This document shows positions 47,946-54,023 of a stretch of 54,023 nucleotides of DNA, piece after piece (position 1 is the stretch's first letter; each line of letters begins with the position of its first letter). The translations under genes were made by a program, and so were the position numbers. The stretch is from the NCBI GenBank assembly GCA_938041695.1, contig CALISI010000027.1, positions 1-54,023 on the forward strand, written 5' to 3'. The notes under the pieces are model-generated. The model had not been told where the DNA came from. It saw nothing but the letters and a program-made list of their open reading frames with translations, and searched no databases. The DNA is from an uncultured Actinomyces sp. (lineage in GTDB: Bacteria > Actinomycetota > Actinomycetes > Actinomycetales > Actinomycetaceae).

Positions 47946-47998
47946 AGTTTGTCGGAGCAGTTCGTCAGCGCAGTTCAGCACAGTTCGCCAGCTCGATT
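47946..47998. repeat. Degenerate CAGTTC repeats after azlD
   Basis: Several near-repeats of GCAGTTCGTCAGC (about 13-nt period) lie just beyond the azlD stop. No coding or hairpin role is apparent. Confidence 0.4.
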
Positions 47999-48010
47999 CA
48001 GTACAGGGTG

Positions 48011-48340
48011 TCAGAGCCAGTTCAGCAGCGCGACGTAGCAGACCGTTCCGATGCCGACGCTCCACAGGAGCTTGCGGCCGCTCAGCAGGTGCACCGCGAC
48101 CGTCACGCCCGTCGCCACCAGCGCCGCCCACCAGCGCTCGCCCGCCGACTGTGCGTTATGCGACAGCGTTGAGAGCACGAGAATCAGCATGATGCCCGGC
48201 GGCATCCACACCGCCATGTCCGATACGAAACGGGAATCACGCAGCGGCTCCAAAATTTTGAAGGGCACAGCTCGCAGCGTGAAGTCGATGACGAAGGTGA
48301 TCGCTAGGATCCCCAGTAGGTAAGGCAGCGTTGCAGTCAC
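48011..48340 (-). CDS. azlD: AzlD-family branched-chain amino acid export subunit
   Basis: A 109-residue protein with four hydrophobic segments (LPYLLGILAITFVIDFTLRA, MAVWMPPGIMLILVLSTL, WWAALVATGVTVAVHLL, LWSVGIGTVCYVALLNWL), the AzlD layout; AVPFKILEPLRDSRFVSD is the conserved loop (RxxPFxxL-like). A GTG start overlaps the azlC stop as GTGA, so the two subunits are translated together. AzlCD exports branched-chain amino acids or analogues such as 4-azaleucine. Confidence 0.87.
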   Translation of the reverse strand: MTATLPYLLGILAITFVIDFTLRAVPFKILEPLRDSRFVSDMAVWMPPGIMLILVLSTLSHNAQSAGERWWAALVATGVTVAVHLLSGRKLLWSVGIGTVCYVALLNWL

Positions 48341-49095
48341 CGAGCACCCCCCTCGGCCACCTCGTCCGAGGAGCGCACAATGCCTCGGCGATGAAGAACG
48401 TGGCGCACCCCCAGGCACGCGACAAAAAGCAGCAGAGCGACCAGCAGGCGGTGCGCCGAATCCACAGCCATCGCGACCGCGAAGGACACGCCCGCCAAAA
48501 GAACCGACGGCACCTCACGCATCGAACGCGCCGCGTCCAGGGTCAGCGTGATGAACAGGGCCGTCAGCGCGAAATCCAGGCCCTCGATCTGCGTGGGAAT
48601 CAACGCCCCCGCGAACACTCCTACCAGGCCCGACACGAGCCACGTGAGGTGGAAGAGCACCTGCATCGCCAAGAGCCGAGGCTTCGTCCACCCGTTGGGG
48701 CGCGCGGCCGTCAGGGCGTAGGCCTCGTCGACCAGGGCGTACATCGAAAACAGGCGCGCAACACGTCCCTCGATCGCGTGCAGAGGGAACGAGAACGCGA
48801 AAAAGAGGAGGCGGAAGTTCACCAGCAGCATCGTCACCGCGATGACCGCCAGCGGCGTGTTCTGCGAGCCCAGGGTAATGACGAGGAGCTCGGCCGACCC
48901 CGAGTAGGCGGACAGGGACAGAGCCGGAGCCAACCACCACGGCATACCTAGCTGGACGACAAGAAGTCCATACGCGAGGCCGAGCGGAATGTAGCCCGCG
49001 GCCACGGGCGCCGTGATGCGTAGCCCCTCCACGATCTCGTAGCGGGTAGGCTTCGCCGCCACGGCAACGTTCACGGTGCGAGGGAGCTTGGGCAT
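48337..49095 (-). CDS. azlC: AzlC-family branched-chain amino acid permease
   Basis: A 252-residue membrane protein. ITAPVAAGYIPLGLAYGLL, ALSLSAYSGSAELLVI and VNFRLLFFAFSFPLHAI are the characteristic AzlC segments, and YALVDEAYALTAA follows. Length and spans match the family. The reading frame stays open for a further 1.6 kb upstream, antisense to the next operon, but ATG 49095 (MPKLPRTVNVAVAAKPTRYEI) gives the normal length. No Shine-Dalgarno is seen; a TAAAAA box about 8 nt upstream may mean a leaderless start. Confidence 0.88.
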   Translation of the reverse strand: MPKLPRTVNVAVAAKPTRYEIVEGLRITAPVAAGYIPLGLAYGLLVVQLGMPWWLAPALSLSAYSGSAELLVITLGSQNTPLAVIAVTMLLVNFRLLFFAFSFPLHAIEGRVARLFSMYALVDEAYALTAARPNGWTKPRLLAMQVLFHLTWLVSGLVGVFAGALIPTQIEGLDFALTALFITLTLDAARSMREVPSVLLAGVSFAVAMAVDSAHRLLVALLLFVACLGVRHVLHRRGIVRSSDEVAEGGAR

Positions 49096-49283
49096 GGGAG
49101 CAATTTTTACGTGTCGCCACGGCCTTGTGCGCGCTGGCGAGGCCGTGCGTGACAACTTGCACTCTCTGAGTGCCCGGAGGTTGCGCGCTCCCGTGCCTCG
49201 TCGCCGCTCGCTCCTGTCACATAGTTTCAAAACGAGAAGTATCCGTCGCGCAACCAACCGTCCGGTGGAAATATCGGTGATGT

Positions 49284-49307
49284 CGCCGAGGAACACACAC
49301 CTCGGCG
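49284..49307 (+). promoter_or_regulatory. Leader hairpin of the second amino-acid ABC operon
   Basis: CGCCGAGG / CCTCGGCG, perfect 8-bp stem with loop AACACACA, 31 nt before the ATG at 49339. It may lie in the 5' UTR; no full attenuator or known riboswitch is recognisable. Confidence 0.4.
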
Positions 49308-49338
49308 CTTGCACTGAAACCGCATTCAAGGAGCCCTC

Positions 49339-50238
49339 ATGAGCGCCACTCACGCACGCAAGAAGCCATTCCTTCGACTCGCCACGGCCGCCGTCGCCAT
49401 GGTCGCAGCCCTCGGCATGGCCGCCTGCTCCGGTGGCTCGGTATCCTCCTCGCCTTCCACCAGTGCGCAGGTCGGCGACCGCACCCCCGAACAGATCAGG
49501 GAAGCCGGCGAAATCGTCATCGGCATCTTCTCCGACAAGGCCCCCTTCGGCTACATCGACACCGACGGCAAGCCCGCCGGATACGACGTCGTCTACGGCG
49601 ACCGCATCGCCGCCGACCTGGGCGTCACCGCCAAGTATGTCCCCGTCGACGCCGCCGCCCGCACCGAGGTCCTCGCCTCCAACAAGGTCGACATCACCCT
49701 CGCGAACTTCACCGTCACACCCGAGCGCGCCGAAAAGGTTGACTTCGCGAACCCCTACTTCAAGGTCTCCCTCGGCGTCGTCTCGCCCACCTCGGCTGAA
49801 ATCACCGACGTGAGCCAGCTGGCCGGCAAGACCCTCATCGTCACCAAGGGCACGACCGCCGAAGCCTACTTCGAGGCCAACCACCCCGAGGTGAAGCTCC
49901 TCAAGTTCGACCAGTACTCCGACGCCTACCAGGCCCTCGAGGATGGCCGCGGCGAGGCCTTCTCCACCGACAACACCGAGGTCATCGCCTGGGCGATCCA
50001 GCACCCCGGCTTCAGCGTCGGGATCAGGAGCCTGGGCGAGACCAGCTACATCGCGGCCGCCGTCAAGAAGGGCAACACCGCTCTCCTCGACTGGCTGAAC
50101 AACGAACTCGTCGAGCTCGGCGAGGAAGACTTCTTCCACAAGGACTACGAGCAGACCCTCGCCCCCGTCTACGGTGACGCCGCGACCCCCGACGACCTGG
50201 TTGTCGAAGGCGGCGTGGATACCACTTCCACCAACTGA
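49339..50238 (+). CDS. Amino-acid ABC transporter substrate-binding lipoprotein
   Basis: A 299-residue cluster-F binding protein. Lipobox MAAC with Cys30 follows a basic start (RKKPFLRL), then a Ser/Thr linker. IVIGIFSDKAPFGYIDTDGK, GYDVVYGDRIAADLG, ERAEKVDFANPYFKVSLGVV and VTKGTTAEAYF are family motifs, closest to the cystine/polar amino-acid (and Glu/Asp) binders. CAAGGAG lies 8 nt before the ATG. It leads a four-gene operon with two permeases and an ATPase, unlike the one-permease operon at 8.6-11.1 kb. Confidence 0.9.
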   Translation: MSATHARKKPFLRLATAAVAMVAALGMAACSGGSVSSSPSTSAQVGDRTPEQIREAGEIVIGIFSDKAPFGYIDTDGKPAGYDVVYGDRIAADLGVTAKYVPVDAAARTEVLASNKVDITLANFTVTPERAEKVDFANPYFKVSLGVVSPTSAEITDVSQLAGKTLIVTKGTTAEAYFEANHPEVKLLKFDQYSDAYQALEDGRGEAFSTDNTEVIAWAIQHPGFSVGIRSLGETSYIAAAVKKGNTALLDWLNNELVELGEEDFFHKDYEQTLAPVYGDAATPDDLVVEGGVDTTSTN

Positions 50239-50245
50239 CGCAGGT

Positions 50246-50310
50246 ACGAGGCCGTGGTCCCTCCCGGGTCCGCCCGCCGCGGGTGAACACCCGGAGCGGC
50301 CATGGCCTCG
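50246..50310. repeat. Inverted word pair inside the second ABC operon
   Basis: CGAGGCCGTGG (50247-50257) faces CCATGGCCTCG (50300-50310), 10 of 11 positions complementary, with an inner GGGTG/CACCC hairpin at 50281-50292. It fills the gap between binding-protein and permease genes and overlaps the permease start, so it could attenuate downstream expression. Confidence 0.55.
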
Positions 50311-50985
50311 CCCCTCCGCATGACCATGAACGTTGAGATCCTGGCGCGATACGCGCCCCTCTACGTCGACGCCGCCATCCTCACCCTGCGGATCGCGGCC
50401 ATCGGCATCGTCGGCTCCCTCGCGGTCGGCCTGCTCGTGGCAGCGATCCGGCAGTATCGGATCCCCGTCGCCTCCCAGATCGGGGCCGCCTACGTCGAAC
50501 TGTCGCGCAACACGCCCCTCCTCGTGCAGCTCTTCTTCATCTACTTTGGCCTGCCGCGCGTGGGCATCACGTGGAGCGGCGAGACCTGCGCGATCGTCGG
50601 CCTCATCTTCCTGGGCGGCGCCTACATGGCCGAAGCCCTGCGCTCGGGCCTCGACTCGGTTGCCACGATTCAGTGGGAGTCGGCGTCCGCGCTCGGCCTC
50701 ACGCGCACCCAGACGCTGCGCCACGTCGCCCTGCCGCAGGCCATCGCGACCTCCGTGCCGCCGCTGGCCGCCAACGTCATCTTCCTCATCAAGGAAACGT
50801 CCGTCGTGTCCGTCGTCGCGCTGCCCGACCTCGTGTACGTCGCGAAAGACCTCATCGGCATGTCCTACAACACCTCAGAGGCGCTGATCCTCCTGGTCGT
50901 CGCCTACCTGGTGATCCTCCTGCCCGTGTCCATCGCGGCCCGACTGATCGAAAAGAAGGTGCGCCGTGGCGGATTTGGGAATTAA
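50302..50985 (+). CDS. Polar amino-acid ABC transporter permease
   Basis: A 227-residue HisMQ-type permease. ILTLRIAAIGIVGSLAVGLL and YVELSRNTPLLVQLFFIYFGLP are the conserved first segments; the EAA loop is EALRSGLDSVATIQWESASALGLTRTQTLRHVALPQA. Three ATGs compete: 50302 (CGGAG 5 nt upstream, inside the word repeat), 50320 and 50326 (MNVEILARYAP, no Shine-Dalgarno). Its 3' end overlaps the next permease by 20 nt. Forms a heterodimer with that permease. Confidence 0.88.
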   Translation: MASPLRMTMNVEILARYAPLYVDAAILTLRIAAIGIVGSLAVGLLVAAIRQYRIPVASQIGAAYVELSRNTPLLVQLFFIYFGLPRVGITWSGETCAIVGLIFLGGAYMAEALRSGLDSVATIQWESASALGLTRTQTLRHVALPQAIATSVPPLAANVIFLIKETSVVSVVALPDLVYVAKDLIGMSYNTSEALILLVVAYLVILLPVSIAARLIEKKVRRGGFGN

Positions 50986-51643
50986 CGTCATTTTCGAGGG
51001 CCGCAACCTCGTGCGCATCCTCGAGGGCCTGGGCGTCACCGTCGGCATCTCCGCGCTGTCTGTCGTGCTGTCGCTGATCCTCGGTGTCTTCGTCGGCCTC
51101 GGCATGCGCTCGCGCTGGCGTCTCCTGCGCTGGCTCATGCAGCTCTACCTTGAGTTCGTGCGCATCATGCCCCAGCTCGTCCTCCTCTTCGTGGCCTACT
51201 TCGGGCTCACGCGCGTCGCGGGGATCAATCTGGACGGCATCACCGCGTCGGTCCTCGTCTTCACCCTGTGGGGCGGTGCCGAGATGGGCGACCTCGTACG
51301 AGGCGCGCTCATCGCGATCCCGCGCCACCAGTACGAGTCCGCCTACGCTCTGGGACTCTCCCCGAGACAGACCATGCGCCGCGTCATCCTGCCGCAAACC
51401 TTGCGCAGGCTCGCGCCACCGGCCGTCAACCTCATCACCCGCATGATTAAGACGACCTCGCTCGTCGTCCTCATCGGCGTCGTCGAAGTCCTCAAAGTCG
51501 GACAGCAGATCATCGACGCCAACCGCTTCAACTACCCGACCGCCTCGCTGTGGATCTACGGCCTGATCTTCGCGGCGTACTTCCTCATCTGCTGGCCGAT
51601 CTCGCTCCTCTCACGCCACATGGAGAAAACATGGCAGAACTGA
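50966..51643 (+). CDS. Polar amino-acid ABC transporter permease, second subunit
   Basis: A 225-residue permease of the same family. GTVGISALSVVLSLILGVFVG-like first span, LYLEFVRIMPQLVLLFVAYFG, and the EAA loop VRGALIAIPRHQYESAYALGLSPRQTMRRVILPQT. GTG start within the 3' end of the previous gene; its own 3' end overlaps the ATPase start by 13 nt. With the previous gene it makes a two-permease importer. Confidence 0.9.
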   Translation: MADLGINVIFEGRNLVRILEGLGVTVGISALSVVLSLILGVFVGLGMRSRWRLLRWLMQLYLEFVRIMPQLVLLFVAYFGLTRVAGINLDGITASVLVFTLWGGAEMGDLVRGALIAIPRHQYESAYALGLSPRQTMRRVILPQTLRRLAPPAVNLITRMIKTTSLVVLIGVVEVLKVGQQIIDANRFNYPTASLWIYGLIFAAYFLICWPISLLSRHMEKTWQN

Positions 51644-52443
51644 CCTCCGACACCGCGGCCTCGCCCGAGCGCGCCACGTCCTCGTCCGTGGAGAACCCGC
51701 AGCTGCGCCTCGTCGACCTCGACAAGACCTACCCCGGCGGACACCACGCCCTGCGCGGCGTCTCCCTCGACGTCGCCGACGGCGAAGTCGTCGTCATCAT
51801 CGGACCCTCCGGCTGCGGCAAGTCCACGCTCCTGCGCACGATCAATGGCCTCGAGCCCATCAACTCCGGGCAGATCCTCTTCGACGGCACCGACCTGGCG
51901 GCCCCCGGCGTCTCCTGGCCCGAGGTCCGCCGCCGCATCGGCATGGTGTTCCAGTCCTACGAGCTTTTCCCCCACCTGACCGTCATGGGGAACCTGATGC
52001 TCGCCCCCGGCCTCGTCGCCGGAGAATCGCGTGCCGACGCCGAGGAGCGGGCGCACAAACTGCTCGAGCGCGTCGGCCTGGCGGACCGCGCTGAGGACTA
52101 CCCGCGCCAGCTCTCCGGCGGCCAGCGCCAGCGCGTCGCCATCGTGCGCGCCCTCATGATGAACCCTGAGATCCTCCTCCTCGACGAGGTCACGGCCTCC
52201 CTCGACCCGGAGATGGTGCGCGAGGTCCTCGACGTCGTCCTCGAACTGGCGCGCACCGGCATGACCATGCTCATTGTTACGCACGAGATGGGCTTCGCCC
52301 GCGCGATCGCCGACCGCATCGTCTTCATGGACGAGGGCCGCATCATCGAAGTTGACCCGCCGCGCAAGTTCTTTGCAGACCCGTCCTCCGACCGGGCTCG
52401 TCGCTTCCTCGACATTTTCAGCTTCGAGGGCGCCAAGCTGTAG
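51631..52443 (+). CDS. Polar amino-acid ABC transporter ATPase
   Basis: A 270-residue ATPase. Walker A GPSGCGKST, Q loop VFQSYELFPHLTV, signature LSGGQRQRVAIVRALM, Walker B ILLLDEVTASLD, switch His in VTHEMGFARAIADR, then FMDEGRIIE. A 24-residue variable head precedes QLRLVDLDKTYPGG. ATG 51631 has GGAGA 4 nt upstream; the frame further up lies within the permease gene. Last gene of the operon 49339-52443. Confidence 0.92.
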   Translation: MAELTSDTAASPERATSSSVENPQLRLVDLDKTYPGGHHALRGVSLDVADGEVVVIIGPSGCGKSTLLRTINGLEPINSGQILFDGTDLAAPGVSWPEVRRRIGMVFQSYELFPHLTVMGNLMLAPGLVAGESRADAEERAHKLLERVGLADRAEDYPRQLSGGQRQRVAIVRALMMNPEILLLDEVTASLDPEMVREVLDVVLELARTGMTMLIVTHEMGFARAIADRIVFMDEGRIIEVDPPRKFFADPSSDRARRFLDIFSFEGAKL

Positions 52444-52507
52444 GTGTGTGGCGGGGCTCCTCGCGGAGGGGTCTGCGTTGCCGGGCCGGGCTGCTTGGTG
52501 CGCCCAT

Positions 52508-52523
52508 GGGCGGCGTCCCGCCC
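52508..52523. terminator. Weak hairpin between convergent ABC and RNase H genes
   Basis: GGGCGG / CCGCCC with loop CGTC, in the 112-bp gap. Short stem, no U run. Confidence 0.35.
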
Positions 52524-52555
52524 GCGAACGCCCGCCCGCGACAGAATGCCCCGGC

Positions 52556-53713
52556 TCAGGAGATCAGCGTCGACTGGTGGTGCACCATGATCAGGCGCGC
52601 CTCGCCAGAAGTCGCCGGCGCCCACATGCTGGATTCCAGCGACGCGCCGCCCTCCCAACGAACCCGGTAGCGCGTCAGGAATGACCCGCACAGGTCGTGC
52701 GCGTCGATGCGGCCGATGGACGGCGAGGCAGGAGAGGGTCCCGCCAGCGTCGTCGTCGCGCCGCCACCTGGCCAGATGCGCGTCGTGCGCTCGTCGGTCA
52801 TGGCCGCCAGGGCCTCCTCGTCGCCGCTGGTCCACGCCAGGATGAACTCGCGCTCGCGGGCGACCGCGTCCTCGGTGGTGATCGCGGGTTCACTCACGGA
52901 CGAGGCCGGGGCCGCCTCCGTGGGTTCACTCGGCTCGGCGAGCGTGGAGAAAACGCTGGGATGAGAACGGAAGGTCGACGTGGCGGCCTCGTTGCTGGTG
53001 GCCCCGTCGGTAGAGGCGCTGCGCGAAGCGGGCGCAGATGTCGATGCAGCCGCGGGTTCCTCCGCGTGTTTACTCGGGCGCGTGGGCGCAGCGGCGGCCC
53101 TGTCGGCCTCGGCGTGTTGCTGTTCGGCAGGTGTGCTTGCGCCGGACTCCATAGAGCCGTGCGGCTCGACCGACGCGGGTGCAGCGGGTACAGCGGCAGC
53201 GCCCCCGGAGGCCTGATCCGCAGACGCAGACCCGTGCGACCCGCGGGCACCGCCCCCGAACCCCGGGCCCGGCTCGGGAGTGCGACCGGCCTGGTAGGCC
53301 TCGGCGCACCCGCGCGCGAGGTCGTCGGCGCGTTCGTTCATGCGGTGCCCGGCGTGGCCCTTGACCCACTCGAAGGTGACGCGGCGCCCCTCCATGGCGC
53401 GGTCGATCTCCTGGATGAGTTCCAGGTTCTTGATGGGCTTTTTGTCGGCCTTCGTCCAGCCGCGCTTCTTCCAGCCGAGCCGCCACTTCGACACGACGTT
53501 GATCGCGTACTGCGAGTCGGCGAGGATGTGTAGCTCTTCGCCGGTCTCGGCCGTGGCCTCGAGCAGGCGCAGGATCGCGGTCAGCTCGCCCAGGTTGTTG
53601 GTGCCCTGCGGCCAGCCGCCCGCGTCCCACGTGTCCTCGTCCACGTACCAGGCCCACCCCGCAGGCCCGGGATTGCCGAGGGAAGAACCGTCTGCCGCCG
53701 CCGTAATCGTCAT
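52556..53713 (-). CDS. RNase HI fused to a C-terminal SnoaL/DUF4440-like domain
   Basis: A 385-residue fusion. Residues 1-140 are type 1 RNase H: D8 (AADGSSLGNPG), E43 (NNLGELTAIL), D66 (ILADSQYAI), H120 (VKGHAGH) and D130 (NERADDLA), so the catalytic set is complete for RNA-DNA hybrid cleavage. A linker of about 135 residues rich in Ala, Ser and Pro follows. The C-terminal 110 residues (AREREFILAWTSGDEEALAAM, TRIWPGGGATT, YRVRWEGGASLESSMWAP) look like an NTF2/SnoaL-like (DUF4440) cone. No signal peptide. TAGGAT lies 6 nt before the ATG, indicating a leaderless mRNA. The linker contains one GACGAGGCCGGGG word (52899). Confidence 0.82.
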   Translation of the reverse strand: MTITAAADGSSLGNPGPAGWAWYVDEDTWDAGGWPQGTNNLGELTAILRLLEATAETGEELHILADSQYAINVVSKWRLGWKKRGWTKADKKPIKNLELIQEIDRAMEGRRVTFEWVKGHAGHRMNERADDLARGCAEAYQAGRTPEPGPGFGGGARGSHGSASADQASGGAAAVPAAPASVEPHGSMESGASTPAEQQHAEADRAAAAPTRPSKHAEEPAAASTSAPASRSASTDGATSNEAATSTFRSHPSVFSTLAEPSEPTEAAPASSVSEPAITTEDAVAREREFILAWTSGDEEALAAMTDERTTRIWPGGGATTTLAGPSPASPSIGRIDAHDLCGSFLTRYRVRWEGGASLESSMWAPATSGEARLIMVHHQSTLIS

Positions 53714-53719
53714 GCACTC

Positions 53720-53725
53720 ATCCTA
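53720..53725 (-). promoter_or_regulatory. -10 box of a leaderless transcript (RNase H fusion)
   Basis: TAGGAT on the minus strand, 6 nt before the ATG at 53713. Confidence 0.5.
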
Positions 53726-53755
53726 TCGGCATCCCGCTTGCCTGATCGGAAGGGG

Positions 53756-53783
53756 GACGAGGCCGGGGCAGCTCGTGAGCTGC
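53756..53783. terminator. Word copy plus hairpin after the oligopeptidase gene
   Basis: GCAGCTC / GAGCTGC (53768-53774 / 53777-53783) forms a 7-bp stem 8 nt after the stop on the minus strand; it adjoins a single GACGAGGCCGGGG (53756-53768). Confidence 0.5.
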
Positions 53784-53791
53784 ATCAACCC

Positions 53792-54023
53792 CTACACCGT
53801 GACGCCCACCTGGCCCAGCGCGAAGGCGAACTCCTCGCAGCGTGCCGCCCACCGGCCCTCGCGCCCGGAGGGGCCGGCGTGCCCGGCGACCATCTCGGTG
53901 CGCAGGATGATCGGACGCTCGCGCGGGTCGCGCGCGGGAACAGACTCAGCCCCGGCCTCGTCCGTCGTGGGAACCTGGCCGGTGGCCTCGCGCAGGCGCT
54001 GCACCCACTTGGTGGGCTCGACG
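53792..54023 (-). CDS. ptrB: C-terminal end of an oligopeptidase B-type S9 peptidase (5' end off window)
   Basis: The last 76 residues of a prolyl-oligopeptidase-family (S9A) enzyme. VEPTKWVQRLREATGQ, then RPIILRTEMVAGHAGPSGR matches the end of oligopeptidase B, where the His of AGHGGxSGR is the catalytic histidine, and WAARCEEFAFALGQVGV closes the alpha/beta-hydrolase domain. The Ser and Asp of the triad lie outside the window. Such enzymes cut small peptides after basic residues in the cytoplasm. Family confident, exact member less so. Confidence 0.8.
   Translation of the reverse strand, partial: VEPTKWVQRLREATGQVPTTDEAGAESVPARDPRERPIILRTEMVAGHAGPSGREGRWAARCEEFAFALGQVGVTV

Noticed and set aside
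49096..50724. Upstream extension of the azlC frame to 795 residues
   Set aside because: The extra 540 residues are antisense to the binding-protein gene and low-complexity; AzlC is complete from 49095.
1..54023. rRNA genes, prophage, insertion sequences with transposase, or replication origin
   Set aside because: No transposase, integrase, phage structural genes, rRNA-like stretches or DnaA-box clusters were recognised.

Overview
This is one contiguous stretch of a high-GC Gram-positive chromosome (visibly two-thirds G+C). It is most likely an oral or mucosal actinomycete close to Schaalia/Actinomyces. The assignment is an inference from gene content: the actinobacterial order crgA - DUF881 - class E sortase - pabA - pknB - pknA - pbpA - rodA - pstP - fhaB - fhaA, a class Ib ribonucleotide reductase, an LPxTG-like surface protein, a metallo-beta-lactamase-fold protein with choline-binding-type repeats, frequent GTG starts, and many apparently leaderless genes with a TANNAT-like -10 box 6-7 nt before the start codon.

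Layout. 1-4.5 kb: a wrecked luciferase-like monooxygenase, then an SLC13-type anion permease followed by a sensor kinase with a cyclic-nucleotide-binding-like domain and a stand-alone receiver. 4.6-8.5 kb: an unknown protein, nitroreductase, alpha/beta hydrolase, a small lipoprotein and a TacT/TacA-like toxin-antitoxin pair with a palindromic operator. 8.6-11.1 kb: a polar amino-acid ABC operon. 11.4-14.7 kb: a cupin, an amidohydrolase of the SAH/MTA deaminase kind and an archaeal-like adenosylhomocysteinase. 14.8-17.9 kb: an ABC ATPase/FtsX permease pair and a Cof-type HAD phosphatase.

17.9-24.4 kb is an accessory-looking block: five small Pro-rich-headed membrane proteins in a row, a secreted subtilisin, and two decayed type VII-secretion-substrate-like genes carrying at least three frameshifts. 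24.6-27.0 kb holds cyclophilin (with an 8-residue tandem duplication), rhomboid protease and a DUF364 protein. 27.1-39.6 kb is the intact cell-growth and Ser/Thr-signalling cluster. 40.2-49.1 kb holds a surface protein, nrdF, the choline-binding-type hydrolase, a frameshifted gene, an S33 peptidase and azlCD. 49.3-52.4 kb is a second amino-acid ABC operon. The end holds an RNase HI fusion protein and the 3' end of an oligopeptidase B gene.

The most unusual signals are non-coding. (1) A 13-nt word, GACGAGGCCGKGG, occurs about 25 times on both strands, inside genes and between them. In intergenic spaces it repeatedly occurs as inverted pairs forming terminator-like hairpins. This is the distribution known for DNA uptake sequences in Neisseriaceae/Pasteurellaceae. 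It is nearly absent from the 17.9-24.4 kb block. (2) Two copies of a ~135-bp non-coding element with nested inverted repeats (MITE-like) lie at 41.6 and 47.8 kb, with a possible relic at 17.9 kb. All counts were made by eye; no search or computation was run.
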